Assembly (NCBI RefSeq): GCF_000760935.2
Contig: NZ_CP049744.1
Location: 868,001 to 932,000 of the forward strand
Origin: Rhodococcoides fascians A25f
GTDB lineage: Bacteria > Actinomycetota > Actinomycetes > Mycobacteriales > Mycobacteriaceae
Direction of reading: 5' to 3'
Length of the DNA stretch: 64,000 bases
Part shown: positions 18,258-26,695 of the stretch, piece by piece
Layout: each line of letters begins with the position of its first letter
Position numbering within the stretch: position 1 is the first letter of the stretch
The notes under the pieces: model-generated
What the model saw: the letters and a program-made list of their open reading frames with translations, nothing else
What the model was told of the DNA's origin: nothing
Databases searched by the model: none
Position numbers and translations under genes: made by a program

Positions 18258-20053
18258 GCGAGTTCCGTAAGCCGCACCCCAGGGTCGACGGCTACGTCCC
18301 CATCGAGAGCTACGGTGCGATCGGCGACGGCCGGACCGTGGCGATGATCGCCGACGACGGCCGCATCGATTGGTTTCCGGTTCCGAATCTCGATTCACCG
18401 CCTCCGTTCGCGGCGCTGCTGGACGCGCCACACGGCGGCTACATCGAACTCGCGCCGCGGGACGAATTCACCGTCGAGCGTGAATTCGTCCCCGGCACCA
18501 ACGTATTGAGTTCCACATTCCGTACCGACTCCGGCGCCGTGCGGATCACCGACTCGCTCAACACCGGCGTGGCCGGACGGTTGCCCTGGGTGGAGTTGGC
18601 ACGTCGCGTCGAGGGTCTCGAGGGCAGTGTCGAGCTGACGTGGGCGGTCGCGCCGGGGACCATGCTCGGGATCGCCTCGCCGTGGGCGTACGACACCGAA
18701 CACGGCACCGTCCTGCGCGTCGATGGATTGACTTTGGCGGTAAGGACATTGGGCATAGAGGACGTGCAGCTCGCGGACCGCGACATCAGCGGTGTCTTCA
18801 CCACTCACCCGGGCTCTCGGCACGTACTCGGTGTGGTGGGAACCGAGAACGAACCGCTGCCGCTGCCGGATCCGCAGCACCTCGACGAGGGAATCGACCG
18901 GACCATCGCCAATTGGCGTGTGTGGTCGGACGAGTTCTCTTACCAGGGCCCGTGGTCGGAGCACGTCGCTCGCAGTGCGCTGGCACTGAAGTTGTTGCTG
19001 CACAGCCCGTCCGGGGCCATTGCTGCCGCCGCGACAACATCACTGCCCGAGAACCGTACCGGTGGCAAGAACTGGGACTACCGCTACGCGTGGGTTCGCG
19101 ATGCCGCGTACACGATTCGCGCCCTGCAGCGGTTCGGTCTTCGTGAGGAGATCCATGCGGCGGTGGCGTGGCTGCTGAAAGTCATCCGATCCAACGATCC
19201 CTTGGTCAACGTCTTCTACACCCTCGGCGGCGAATTGCCCGGCGGGACCGAGCAGCCCGACGTGCCCGGCTGGCGAGGCATCGGGCCGGTGGTGAACGGT
19301 AACGCCGCGGCGGATCAACTGCAGTTGATGATCTTCGGGGATCTGTTCTCGATCATTCGGCAGTACGTGGACGCGGGGAACATTCTCGACGCGCAGACCG
19401 GTCGCCTGCTGGCCACCATCGCGGACGAGGCATGCGATTCGTGGCAGCGCAAGGACGCCGGAATCTGGGAGCTCGAGGACGAGCAGCACTACACCAGCTC
19501 CAAGCTCGGTTGCTGGCAGGCGCTGGACTGCGCCGTGCACCTGGCGGAAGCCGGGGAGATCCCGGGCATACCGGATCGATGGAAAGCCGAGAAAGAATGC
19601 ATTCGGAGCTACATCGAAACCGAATGCTGGTCCGACGAGCGGCAGGCCTACCTCGCGTACCCGGGGGCCGACGGACTCGACGCATCCGTGTTGCTGGCCG
19701 CCGAGATGGATTTCGATCGTGGAGAACGACTCTCGTCGACCATCGATGCTCTCGTCGACGAGCTCGGTGCCGGGCCGCTGATGTATCGCTACAGCGGAGT
19801 CGCACAGGAAGAAGCGACGTTCGTGGCCTGCGCCTTCTGGCGGGTGTCGGCATTGTCGTGCGTCGGCCGAGACGACGAGGCCACAGCTCTGATGGACGAG
19901 CTGGTGGAGCTGTCCAACGACGTCGGGTTGTACAGCGAAATGATCGATGCTTCGGATGGGTCGTTTCTGGGTAACTTCCCGCAGGGCTTGAGCCACCTGG
20001 CCCTGGTGAATGCGGCGCTGACCATTGCGCGCTCGCATGACGCCACAGCCTGA
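18254..20053 (+). CDS. Glycoside hydrolase family 15 protein (glucoamylase/trehalase type)
   Basis: 599 residues from TTG 18254, overlapping the HAD gene stop; AAAAGG just upstream may serve as ribosome site. The N-terminal beta domain begins GYVPIESYGAIGDGRTVAM and DDGRIDWFPVPNLDSPPPF, typical of the bacterial GH15 group. The (alpha/alpha)6 catalytic barrel carries GGKNWDYRYAWVRDAAYTI and later KDAGIWELEDEQHYTSSKL, whose acidic residues are probable catalytic acids. There is no signal peptide, so it is cytoplasmic. Mycobacterial proteins of this group hydrolyse trehalose; others cleave alpha-glucans. Trehalose is plausible in a mycolate-producing organism. Confidence 0.92.
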   Translation: MSEFRKPHPRVDGYVPIESYGAIGDGRTVAMIADDGRIDWFPVPNLDSPPPFAALLDAPHGGYIELAPRDEFTVEREFVPGTNVLSSTFRTDSGAVRITDSLNTGVAGRLPWVELARRVEGLEGSVELTWAVAPGTMLGIASPWAYDTEHGTVLRVDGLTLAVRTLGIEDVQLADRDISGVFTTHPGSRHVLGVVGTENEPLPLPDPQHLDEGIDRTIANWRVWSDEFSYQGPWSEHVARSALALKLLLHSPSGAIAAAATTSLPENRTGGKNWDYRYAWVRDAAYTIRALQRFGLREEIHAAVAWLLKVIRSNDPLVNVFYTLGGELPGGTEQPDVPGWRGIGPVVNGNAAADQLQLMIFGDLFSIIRQYVDAGNILDAQTGRLLATIADEACDSWQRKDAGIWELEDEQHYTSSKLGCWQALDCAVHLAEAGEIPGIPDRWKAEKECIRSYIETECWSDERQAYLAYPGADGLDASVLLAAEMDFDRGERLSSTIDALVDELGAGPLMYRYSGVAQEEATFVACAFWRVSALSCVGRDDEATALMDELVELSNDVGLYSEMIDASDGSFLGNFPQGLSHLALVNAALTIARSHDATA

Positions 20054-20082
20054 CAGCACTCTCTTGGACAAGGTGGGATTTC

Positions 20083-20883
20083 ATGGATTTGGGAATCGAC
20101 GGTAAGACAGCACTGGTGACCGGAGCGGACTCCGGTATCGGCTGGCACACCGCGAAAATGCTGCTGGCCGAGGGTGTTCGGGTTGTGATCAGCGACAAGG
20201 ATCAGACCTCGCTCGACGACGCAGCAGCGCAGCTCGAAGCGCCCGATGGGCAGTTGTTCGCATTCGCTGCGGACGTGACCGACACTGAGGCCGTCGAAAA
20301 TTTGGCGGCGCAGACACAGCGGGCCGTGGGCGACATCGACATCCTCGTCCAGTCTTCGGGAGTGACGGGCGCGCAAGGGCTGTTTCACGAGATCGACGAG
20401 GAGGGGTGGCGGTCCACCCTCGACATCGACCTGATGGGTCCCGTCCGGCTACTGCGGGCATTTCTGCCGGCGCTACGACGTGGTGGTTGGGGACGCGTCG
20501 TGTTGCTGACCTCCGAGGACGCCGTGCAGCCGTACGACGACGAATTGCCTTACTGCGCAGCCAAAGCCGGCGTGTTGGCCCTCGCCAAGGGACTCTCGCG
20601 CAGCTATGCGTCGGAGGGATTGCTGGTCAATGCCGTCTCTCCCGCGTTCATCCACACCCCGATGACCGACGCGATGATGGACAAGCGCGCCGAGGAGAAG
20701 GGCACCGACCGTGACGGTGCCATCGAGAGCTTCCTCGACGAGGAGCGTCCGTACATGGAGCTGGGACGTCGAGGTGAGCCCGAGGAAGTCGCCGCGGTGA
20801 TCACGTTCCTGTGTTCGGATCGCGCGTCCTTCGTCAACGGATCGAACTACCGAGTCGACGCCGGTTCCGTCGCAACAATTTAG
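20083..20883 (+). CDS. Short-chain dehydrogenase/reductase
   Basis: 266 residues. It has a classical SDR layout: cofactor motif TGADSGIG near the N-terminus, a DVTD segment for the adenine ring, catalytic Ser in VVLLTSEDAVQ and the YCAAKAG motif (YxxxK), then NAVSPAFIHTPMTDAM and the C-terminal NGSNYRVDAGSVAT. NAD(P)-dependent oxidation or reduction of an alcohol or carbonyl is expected, and the substrate is unknown. It stands 11 bp before the F420-type oxidoreductase gene, so the two probably form one operon. GGTGGGATT before ATG 20083 may be the ribosome site. Confidence 0.92.
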   Translation: MDLGIDGKTALVTGADSGIGWHTAKMLLAEGVRVVISDKDQTSLDDAAAQLEAPDGQLFAFAADVTDTEAVENLAAQTQRAVGDIDILVQSSGVTGAQGLFHEIDEEGWRSTLDIDLMGPVRLLRAFLPALRRGGWGRVVLLTSEDAVQPYDDELPYCAAKAGVLALAKGLSRSYASEGLLVNAVSPAFIHTPMTDAMMDKRAEEKGTDRDGAIESFLDEERPYMELGRRGEPEEVAAVITFLCSDRASFVNGSNYRVDAGSVATI

Positions 20884-20894
20884 GAGAGAACATC

Positions 20895-21866
20895 ATGACC
20901 AATTTCGGATACACGTTGATGACCGAGCAGAGCGGCCCGAAGGAGCTGGTGAAGTACGCCGTCGGAGCCGAGAAGGTCGGCTTCGACTTCGAGGTCAGCA
21001 GCGATCACTACTCACCGTGGCTCTCGTCCATGGGTCACTCGCCCTACGCCTGGACGACGCTGGGCGCGGTGGCTCAGGCCACCGAGCGCGTCGAGCTGAT
21101 GACGTACGTGACGTGCCCGATCATCAGGTACCACCCGGCCGTCGTCGCGCAGAAGGCTGCCACGCTGCAGATCCTGGCCGACGGACGCTTCACCCTCGGC
21201 CTCGGCAGCGGGGAGAACCTCAACGAGCACGTCGTGGGTGAGGGATGGCCGTCCATCGACAAGCGGCAGGACATGTTCGTCGAGGCACTCGAGATCATCA
21301 GGGCACTGCACGCCGGTGGCTTGGTCACATACGAGGGCAAGCACTTTCGCGTCGACTCCGCGCGGATCTGGGACCTGCCCGAGGGTGGCGTGCCGATCGG
21401 CATCGCCGCCGGTGGTGAGAAGGCGGTGGCGCGGTTCGCCGAGTACGGCGATCACCTCATCGCCACCGAGCCCGACGCCGATCTCGTCAAGGCGTGGTCG
21501 GACAACCACGAAGGACCGGCGCGCTCCATCGGACAGATCCCCATCTCCTGGGATCCGGACAAGGACGCTGCCATCGATCGCGCACACGATCGATTCCGCT
21601 GGTTCGCCGGTGGCTGGGCCGTCAACGCCGATCTGCCGACGACGGCGGGATTCGCCGGCGCCACCAAGTTCGTGCGGAAAGAAGATGTGGCCGACACGAT
21701 TCCGTGTGGACCCGACCTGGACGCCATCGTCGAGGCCGTGAAGCCGTACTGGGAGGCCGGGTACACCGACATCGCCCTCGTGCAGGTGGGCGACGAAACC
21801 CAAGAACGGTTCCTCGCCGAGGCCGCAGGCCCGCTGTTGGAGAAGCTGCGCGCTGCGTCCAGCTGA
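20895..21866 (+). CDS. LLM-class F420-dependent oxidoreductase (glucose-6-phosphate dehydrogenase-like, TIGR03557 type)
   Basis: 323 residues from ATG 20895, with TAGGAGAGAA just upstream. It is a TIM-barrel luciferase-like protein: FGYTLMTEQSGPKELVKYA, FEVSSDHYSPW, LGAVAQATERVELMTYVTCP, the RYHPAVVAQKAATLQ segment and GRFTLGLGSGENLNEHV. These closely match the family in which F420 is reduced by sugar phosphates or hydroxylated lipids (Fgd and hydroxymycolate dehydrogenase relatives). F420 use is characteristic of mycobacteria and rhodococci. It is cytoplasmic and shares an operon with the preceding SDR. A strong bidirectional terminator follows. Confidence 0.92.
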   Translation: MTNFGYTLMTEQSGPKELVKYAVGAEKVGFDFEVSSDHYSPWLSSMGHSPYAWTTLGAVAQATERVELMTYVTCPIIRYHPAVVAQKAATLQILADGRFTLGLGSGENLNEHVVGEGWPSIDKRQDMFVEALEIIRALHAGGLVTYEGKHFRVDSARIWDLPEGGVPIGIAAGGEKAVARFAEYGDHLIATEPDADLVKAWSDNHEGPARSIGQIPISWDPDKDAAIDRAHDRFRWFAGGWAVNADLPTTAGFAGATKFVRKEDVADTIPCGPDLDAIVEAVKPYWEAGYTDIALVQVGDETQERFLAEAAGPLLEKLRAASS

Positions 21867-21878
21867 CCCTGACTGCTC

Positions 21879-21914
21879 CAAGACCCCGATCCGGCACCGT
21901 GGATCGGGGTCTTG
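21879..21914. terminator. Bidirectional terminator between convergent genes
   Basis: Perfect 14-bp stem (21879-21892 with 21901-21914) and an 8-nt loop, beginning with CAAGACCCC and ending GGGGTCTTG. It lies 12 nt after the F420-type gene and 10 nt from the end of the convergent ABC permease gene, so it can serve both. Confidence 0.85.
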
Positions 21915-21923
21915 CTCGTTCGA

Positions 21924-22679
21924 TCACTGAACGTGAATGTCCTTGCGGTCGAGTGCCCAGCCGGTCAGTGCGACGACTACGGCGGTGAGCAGTGCCGTGG
22001 CCGTCAGGACCGACAGCGCGGCTCCGGTGGTCAGCGAACCCGAGTCACCGAAAGTTCCGGAGGCCAGTTGGGTTGCGCGAGTTGCCAGGGCATAGGGCAA
22101 CACGAAGATTGCCTCGGTCAGCTCGGCGGTGAGGAGGAACACCGATATACCGGCCCCGACGAGCGCGATGGCAATCGGCACCGCAAACGACCTGATCGCC
22201 ATCGACAGACCGGATTGCAGAGCCGCCACCGGTAGTGACCCCACCACGACGAGTGCGCTGGTCGCGAAGAGCTCGGAAGGAAGCATGCCGTCGAGCGAGA
22301 AGACCACCTTGCCGAGAACGACGACGGCTGCCAGCATGACGATGTTCATGACCGCGGTCAGCGTTGCCACCACAGCCGTCTTGGCGATCACGATGCGCGT
22401 CGACGGAACCGGCCCACTCATCAGGGCATTCCAGTTCCCTCCTCGGTGTTCGGATTTCCACGCCAGCGAGGCCAGTACGGCAACGCCGAGTGCGAGTGGG
22501 AACAGGCCGTAGAACACGACTGTGCGCAACCACAATGTGCGCCATCCCTCTGCCAACTCTGCGCCCGACGCGATCGTGTTGAATGTTCCGACACCCGCGA
22601 CGATCAGCGGGAGGAGAACGACGACCGCCCATGCCTGCGAGCGCCTGAGCTTGATCATTTCCGCTGAGAACGCATTCAT
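21924..22679 (-). CDS. ABC-2 type permease, lantibiotic-immunity-like (second permease)
   Basis: 251 residues from ATG 22679, with AGGAGG at a proper distance. About six membrane segments are visible, for example WAVVVLLPLIVAGVGTF and the IVMLAAVVVLGKVVF stretch. The opening MNAFSAEMIKLRRSQAW and the WKSEHRGGNWNALMSGP segment are typical of the permeases paired with lantibiotic or bacitracin-type ABC ATPases (LanEFG/BcrAB group). It is the last gene of a three-gene operon whose members overlap by 4 nt. The complex probably expels or removes a membrane-active peptide or lipid-targeting antibiotic; the substrate is unknown. Confidence 0.87.
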   Translation of the reverse strand: MNAFSAEMIKLRRSQAWAVVVLLPLIVAGVGTFNTIASGAELAEGWRTLWLRTVVFYGLFPLALGVAVLASLAWKSEHRGGNWNALMSGPVPSTRIVIAKTAVVATLTAVMNIVMLAAVVVLGKVVFSLDGMLPSELFATSALVVVGSLPVAALQSGLSMAIRSFAVPIAIALVGAGISVFLLTAELTEAIFVLPYALATRATQLASGTFGDSGSLTTGAALSVLTATALLTAVVVALTGWALDRKDIHVQ

Positions 22680-23422
22680 GCTCGTACCTCCTGTCGATCG
22701 AGTCGAACGGTCATGAGCCAGAACAACACTGCCCCGACAACGCCGAGGGCGACGATGCTGGCGTAGGACGGGGTCAGTGTCACCACCTGCTCGCCTCGGT
22801 AGTCGGCGGCGGACGCCAAGGAGTAGTACCCCCACGGCGTCAGGTGTGCTGCCCAGGAAGGGAATCCGGAGGCGCAGATCGCGATGACGGTACCCACGAT
22901 GCCGATTCCCAGCGCGACCAGTTGGTTGTCCACTCGCGCCGAGATCAGCAGGTGCAGAGCGAGTACCACGAGGTTGGCCGTCACCGCCGCCGCCGTGTAG
23001 CCCAGCCACAGACCGGCAGGCAACGGTTGGGTCACTCCGATGACGGTCCCCAGAAACACACCTGCAGCACTGGCCGCCACCGTCGCTCCACCGACGACTA
23101 GGCCCGTGGAGACGAGCTTCGCGCGAACGAGGGCTCCGCGGTCGGCTCCAGTGGTCTGGTTCAGCAGCCAGCCGTTGGACTGGTGCTCGACTTCCACTGT
23201 GCGGCTGGCCATCACTGCGATCAGCAGCGGCGACGCGATGGGGACGGCAAGGGACAGCCCGGCCAGTGGCAGTGCCCAGGACACCGCGGCCGAATCGTTG
23301 GACGTCGCCGCGGTGAGAGCGCCGACGAAGGTCAACCCCACGATCGCGGCGACCAGCAATGCGGCGATCGCGCCGATGTGCAGGTGCCTGAGTTTGGCGA
23401 ATTCGTTGCGTACGGTCGTCAC
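22676..23422 (-). CDS. ABC-2 type permease, lantibiotic-immunity-like (first permease)
   Basis: 248 residues from GTG 23422 (MTTVRNEFAKLRHLH), overlapping the ATPase stop by 4 nt and the second permease start by 4 nt. About six hydrophobic helices are seen (IGAIAALLVAAIVGLTF, PLAGLSLAVPIASPLLIAV and others). TVEVEHQSNGWLLNQTTG mirrors the WKSEHRGGNW segment of the partner permease, a mark of this family where the two permeases form a heterodimer. A longer upstream reading would overlap the ATPase gene and is rejected. No sensor kinase or regulator is adjacent. Confidence 0.86.
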   Translation of the reverse strand: MTTVRNEFAKLRHLHIGAIAALLVAAIVGLTFVGALTAATSNDSAAVSWALPLAGLSLAVPIASPLLIAVMASRTVEVEHQSNGWLLNQTTGADRGALVRAKLVSTGLVVGGATVAASAAGVFLGTVIGVTQPLPAGLWLGYTAAAVTANLVVLALHLLISARVDNQLVALGIGIVGTVIAICASGFPSWAAHLTPWGYYSLASAADYRGEQVVTLTPSYASIVALGVVGAVLFWLMTVRLDRQEVRA

Positions 23423-24321
23423 AATCGGCCACCCTTCGTCAGATTCATGAATACGTCTTCGAGCGACTGATCGTCGCGCCGAACGCCGTAGACGCCTGCG
23501 TTTGCGTCGACGAGTTCCGCCACCACCTGTGCGGTACCCCGGTCGTCGATGCCGGACAGTCTCAGCGTGTGCTCCTCGATCCGAAACGGAATGCGTTGCT
23601 GCAGAACCGAACGTGCGCACTGTGGATCGATGGTGTCGATGAGCACGTCCGGAGTGGAGGCGGCGAACAGCTCGTCGCGGGTGCCTTGGAAAATCAGGCG
23701 ACCCTGGCTCAGGATTCCGAGCATGTTCGCCGTCTTGTCGATCTCGCCGAGCAAATGGCTCGAGACCATCACTGTCACACCGTGTTCGGCGAGATGGCGG
23801 AGCAAGCCGCGGATCTCTTCGATGCCGGCCGGGTCCAAGCCGTTGGTGGGCTCGTCCAGGATCAGGAGTTGTGGTTCGCGCGCGAGTGCCATCGCGATGC
23901 CCAGGCGCTGTTTCATTCCCAGCGAGTAGTTCTTCACCTTCTTGTCGAGGTGTTCCTGCAGACCGACGGTGGTCACTGCCCGCTCGATCTGATCGGCGTG
24001 CAGACCGAGCGAGCGTTGCACGATACGAAGGTTCTCCGCACCCGTGAGATGTCCGTATCCGGGTGGCGATTCGATGAGTGATCCGATGTGCGAGAGCAAT
24101 TCGCGGCGGGTGCCGTGATTCATAGGCCTGCCCAGGATCTCCACCTCACCCGATGTCGGTCGAATCAGGGACAGCAGCATTTTCATGGTCGTCGACTTGC
24201 CCGATCCGTTCGGACCGAGAAAGCCGTAGACGCAGCCCTCGGGAATGCGAAGGTTCACGTCGTCGACGACGGTATGCGTGTCGTAGCGCTTGCCGAGGCT
24301 GTGAGTTCTGACGATGTCCAT
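23419..24321 (-). CDS. ABC transporter ATP-binding protein, lantibiotic-immunity/bacitracin-type
   Basis: 300 residues from ATG 24321. Walker A is FLGPNGSGKSTT, the signature NYSLGMKQRLG and Walker B LLILDEPTNGLDP, followed by SSHLLGEIDKTA. The C-terminal 80 residues form the extra domain seen in CcmA/BcrA-type exporter ATPases. It powers the two following permeases, to which it is translationally coupled. The upstream DNA contains an inverted repeat (24364-24369 with 24380-24385, GAGTAT/ATACTC) that might be an operator. Likely role: self-protection against cell-envelope antibiotics; inferred from family only. Confidence 0.92.
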   Translation of the reverse strand: MDIVRTHSLGKRYDTHTVVDDVNLRIPEGCVYGFLGPNGSGKSTTMKMLLSLIRPTSGEVEILGRPMNHGTRRELLSHIGSLIESPPGYGHLTGAENLRIVQRSLGLHADQIERAVTTVGLQEHLDKKVKNYSLGMKQRLGIAMALAREPQLLILDEPTNGLDPAGIEEIRGLLRHLAEHGVTVMVSSHLLGEIDKTANMLGILSQGRLIFQGTRDELFAASTPDVLIDTIDPQCARSVLQQRIPFRIEEHTLRLSGIDDRGTAQVVAELVDANAGVYGVRRDDQSLEDVFMNLTKGGRL

Positions 24322-24407
24322 ACCCCGACTCTGGCGCGTCGATCATGGAGAGTCGTCGCACGAGAGTATCGAGATCGTCATACTCGAGGATGACGCCGCC
24401 CGTACCT

Positions 24408-24833
24408 CTACGGGGCCAGGCGCGACAGATTCTTCGAGATGCTCGACGTCAAGGCCTTGCCGACGATCGCGGCGAGCCCGGGGACGGGCGCGTCGAATCC
24501 GATCGTGTAGTCGAGTTCGGTGCCGCCGTCGGTGGTGGGGGTGAACTTCTGCACGCCCCAGTGGCCGCGTAGTGGACCACCCTTGGTGATGCGGTACTCG
24601 ATCAGCGAGTTCGGCTCGGACGTGATGGTGGTTTCCTCGAACGCGGGCATCGGCCCGAGCTTGAGGCTGCGGGTGGAGCCGACTCCGTTGCGCGACGTAT
24701 CGCCGTCGCGCACGCGGTCGATCTTCGCCATGAACAGGGGCCCGAGGTTCTCGTGCTCGGACAGCGCCGCGAACACGACCTCGGGTGGAGAAACGAACCG
24801 GTGGGTGACGTGGACGCGGGTCGGGGTCGGCAT
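24408..24833 (-). CDS. SRPBCC / polyketide-cyclase-like protein
   Basis: 141 residues from ATG 24833. The START-like SRPBCC fold is suggested by VHVTHRFVSPPEVVFAALSE at the start, the EETTITSEPNSLIEYRIT strand pair, and the C-terminal helix APVPGLAAIVGKALTSSISK. The family binds hydrophobic ligands in a helix-grip pocket; most members of this type in actinobacteria have no assigned function. It sits 87 bp upstream of the ABC exporter operon on the same strand, with no terminator seen between, and downstream of a tRNA gene terminator. Confidence 0.82.
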   Translation of the reverse strand: MPTPTRVHVTHRFVSPPEVVFAALSEHENLGPLFMAKIDRVRDGDTSRNGVGSTRSLKLGPMPAFEETTITSEPNSLIEYRITKGGPLRGHWGVQKFTPTTDGGTELDYTIGFDAPVPGLAAIVGKALTSSISKNLSRLAP

Positions 24834-24892
24834 GGTCGTGAGGTCCGTTCGCTCGGGGTCGGCAGAGTCGACTCACAGTAGCGTCGACAGGG

Positions 24893-24935
24893 CAAAGAAA
24901 AGGGACCCACTCGATCGAATCGAGTGGGTCCCTTT
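24893..24935 (-). terminator. Terminator of the tRNA-Pro transcript
   Basis: Perfect 17-bp stem (24899-24915 with 24919-24935) with a 3-nt loop. On the minus strand it is followed by TTTTCTTTG. It lies 14 nt beyond the 3' end of the tRNA-Pro gene. Confidence 0.88.
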
Positions 24936-24949
24936 CGGTGGTCCAACTG

Positions 24950-25023
<74 letters not shown>

Positions 25024-25040
25024 TGTACCGCTGGAGAAGT

Positions 25041-26102
25041 CTAACTCACGACTGCCTCGGAACGCGAAACGCCCTCGTCGGAGACGTTTTTCGGACCCAT
25101 TCTTGGGGCCGGAGTCAGCGTGATCAGGGTGGCCTCGGGCCGGCAGCAGAAGCGTGCGGGTGCGTAGGGCGAGGTTCCGATTCCCGCGGAGACGTGCAGC
25201 TGGGTGTGCGCGCCCCACTTGGACGGGCCCTTGACCCGCGAACGGTCGATCTCGCAGTTGGTCACCAGCGCGCCGTAGAACGGCAGGCATAGCTGACCGC
25301 CGTGTGTGTGACCGGCGAGCACGAGGTCGTAACCGTCCTGAGCGAACTTGTCCAACACCCGCGGCTCCGGCGAATGCGTGATGCCCAGGCGCAGGTCGGC
25401 CAGGGGATTCGGCTGACCCGCGATGGTGTCGTATCGATCGCGCTTCAGGTGGGGATCGTCGACGCCTGCAGCCGCGATGCGTACCCCGGCGACCTCGAGC
25501 TCACGACGCACGTGAGTGACGTCGAGCCAGCCGCGCTCGGAGAACGCCGCCCGTAGATCGCGCCACGGCAGCGATTCACCCGTCGTGCGCTTGTGGTTCT
25601 TGTCGAAATACTTGAACGGGTTCTTCGGCTTGGGTGCGAAGTAGTCGTTGCTGCCGAACACGAACAGGCCCGGCCGGGCGAGCATCGGCCCCAGCGCCTG
25701 CACCACGCTGGGGACCGCGCGCTGGTGGGAGAGGTTGTCGCCGGTATTGACGACCAGATCGGGCTCGAGCCGGTCCAGCTCACGCAGCCAGTTCTGCTTC
25801 ATCCGCTGGCCCGGCATCATGTGCAGGTCGCTGATGTGCAGCACCCGCAGAGTCGCCGAACCCGGCTCCAACACGGCCATGGACGTCTCGCGCAGAGTGA
25901 AGGCATTGCGCTCGATGAGGGTGGCGTATCCGAGCCCCAACGCTGCCGCGCCTGCAGTCCCGATCACGGAACTCTTCAACGGAGCTGCTCGGACGGCATC
26001 GCGAGCCTGTTCTGCAGCAGTGCGCAGTTGCGTGGAGGCGGTGCGCAGTTGCGCCGAGGTACGGAGAAACGAGGGACTGAATTGTGCGGACACCTCATCC
26101 AC
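25041..26102 (-). CDS. Metallophosphoesterase (YkuE-like, Rv3683 counterpart)
   Basis: 353 residues from GTG 26102. The calcineurin-like fold is shown by [25 protein letters not shown] (in place of GNHD) and the metal-binding [13 protein letters not shown]. Before it is an amphipathic, Gln/Arg/Ala-rich stretch with three near repeats ([21 protein letters not shown], about 16-38) and a hydrophobic segment ([18 protein letters not shown]), which may anchor it to the membrane. Two-metal phosphodiesterase activity is expected. The gene is next to ponA2 as in mycobacteria, apart from the inserted yqeY-like gene, which suggests an envelope-related job. Confidence 0.9.
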   Translation of the reverse strand: MDEVSAQFSPSFLRTSAQLRTASTQLRTAAEQARDAVRAAPLKSSVIGTAGAAALGLGYATLIERNAFTLRETSMAVLEPGSATLRVLHISDLHMMPGQRMKQNWLRELDRLEPDLVVNTGDNLSHQRAVPSVVQALGPMLARPGLFVFGSNDYFAPKPKNPFKYFDKNHKRTTGESLPWRDLRAAFSERGWLDVTHVRRELEVAGVRIAAAGVDDPHLKRDRYDTIAGQPNPLADLRLGITHSPEPRVLDKFAQDGYDLVLAGHTHGGQLCLPFYGALVTNCEIDRSRVKGPSKWGAHTQLHVSAGIGTSPYAPARFCCRPEATLITLTPAPRMGPKNVSDEGVSRSEAVVS

Positions 26103-26164
26103 GATACGGCAGCAACCGCATATGGACGTGCGAGCCGACGACTGCGCCGCGTAGCGTTTCCGCC

Positions 26165-26629
26165 ATGTCCGAACTCAAGGCCCGTCTCCGTACCGACCTC
26201 ACCGCAGCGATGAAGGCGAAGGACAAACTCCGCCTGGCTACGCTGCGCATGATTCTCGCCGCCATCCAGACCGAGGAGGTCTCCGGTAAGGAGGCCCACG
26301 AGTTGACCGACGACGACGTGCTGAAAGTGCTTGCCAAGGAAGCGAAGAAGCGCGGCGAATCGGCCGAGATCTACACCCAGAACGGCCGCGGCGAACTTGC
26401 GGCGAACGAGCATGCCGAGGCGCAGATCATCAACGAATACCTGCCCACTCCGCTCACCGACGAGGAACTGGCCACCATCGTCGACACCGCCATCGCGCAG
26501 GTGGCCGAGGACATCGGAGAGCGACCGGCGATGAAGCAGATGGGTCAGGTCATGAAGATCGCGTCGGGACTCGCAGCGGGTAAGGCCGACGGATCGCGAC
26601 TTTCGAAGGCCGTCAAAGACCGCCTGTAG
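26165..26629 (+). CDS. GatB/YqeY domain protein
   Basis: 154 residues from ATG 26165. It starts SELKARLRTDLTAAMKAKD and continues RLATLRMILAAIQTEEV, with EAEKRGE-like and INEYLPTPLTDEEL segments and a C-terminal MKQMGQVMKIASGL helix. The domain is shared with the tail of GatB, where it contacts tRNA; stand-alone YqeY proteins are of uncertain function, perhaps linked to tRNA or amidotransferase. It lies between the metallophosphoesterase (divergent) and ponA2 (convergent), an insertion relative to the mycobacterial order. Confidence 0.93.
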   Translation: MSELKARLRTDLTAAMKAKDKLRLATLRMILAAIQTEEVSGKEAHELTDDDVLKVLAKEAKKRGESAEIYTQNGRGELAANEHAEAQIINEYLPTPLTDEELATIVDTAIAQVAEDIGERPAMKQMGQVMKIASGLAAGKADGSRLSKAVKDRL

Positions 26630-26640
26630 TGCGCTCCGCC

Positions 26641-26686
26641 CAGTGGTGCGGTTAGGTCCCCTCTGGGGCACACAACCACACCACTG
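26641..26686. terminator. Bidirectional hairpin between the yqeY-like gene and ponA2
   Basis: CAGTGGTG (26641-26648) pairs with CACCACTG (26679-26686), with GGTT/AACC and CCCC/GGGG inner pairs. It fills the 66-bp gap between two convergent genes. Confidence 0.7.
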
Positions 26687-26695
26687 CCGCAGGCA

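Noticed and set aside
21924..23432. A single fused 502-residue ABC permease
   Set aside because: The N-terminal half of that reading is the wrong frame of the first permease gene. The real second permease starts at 22679 behind AGGAGG.
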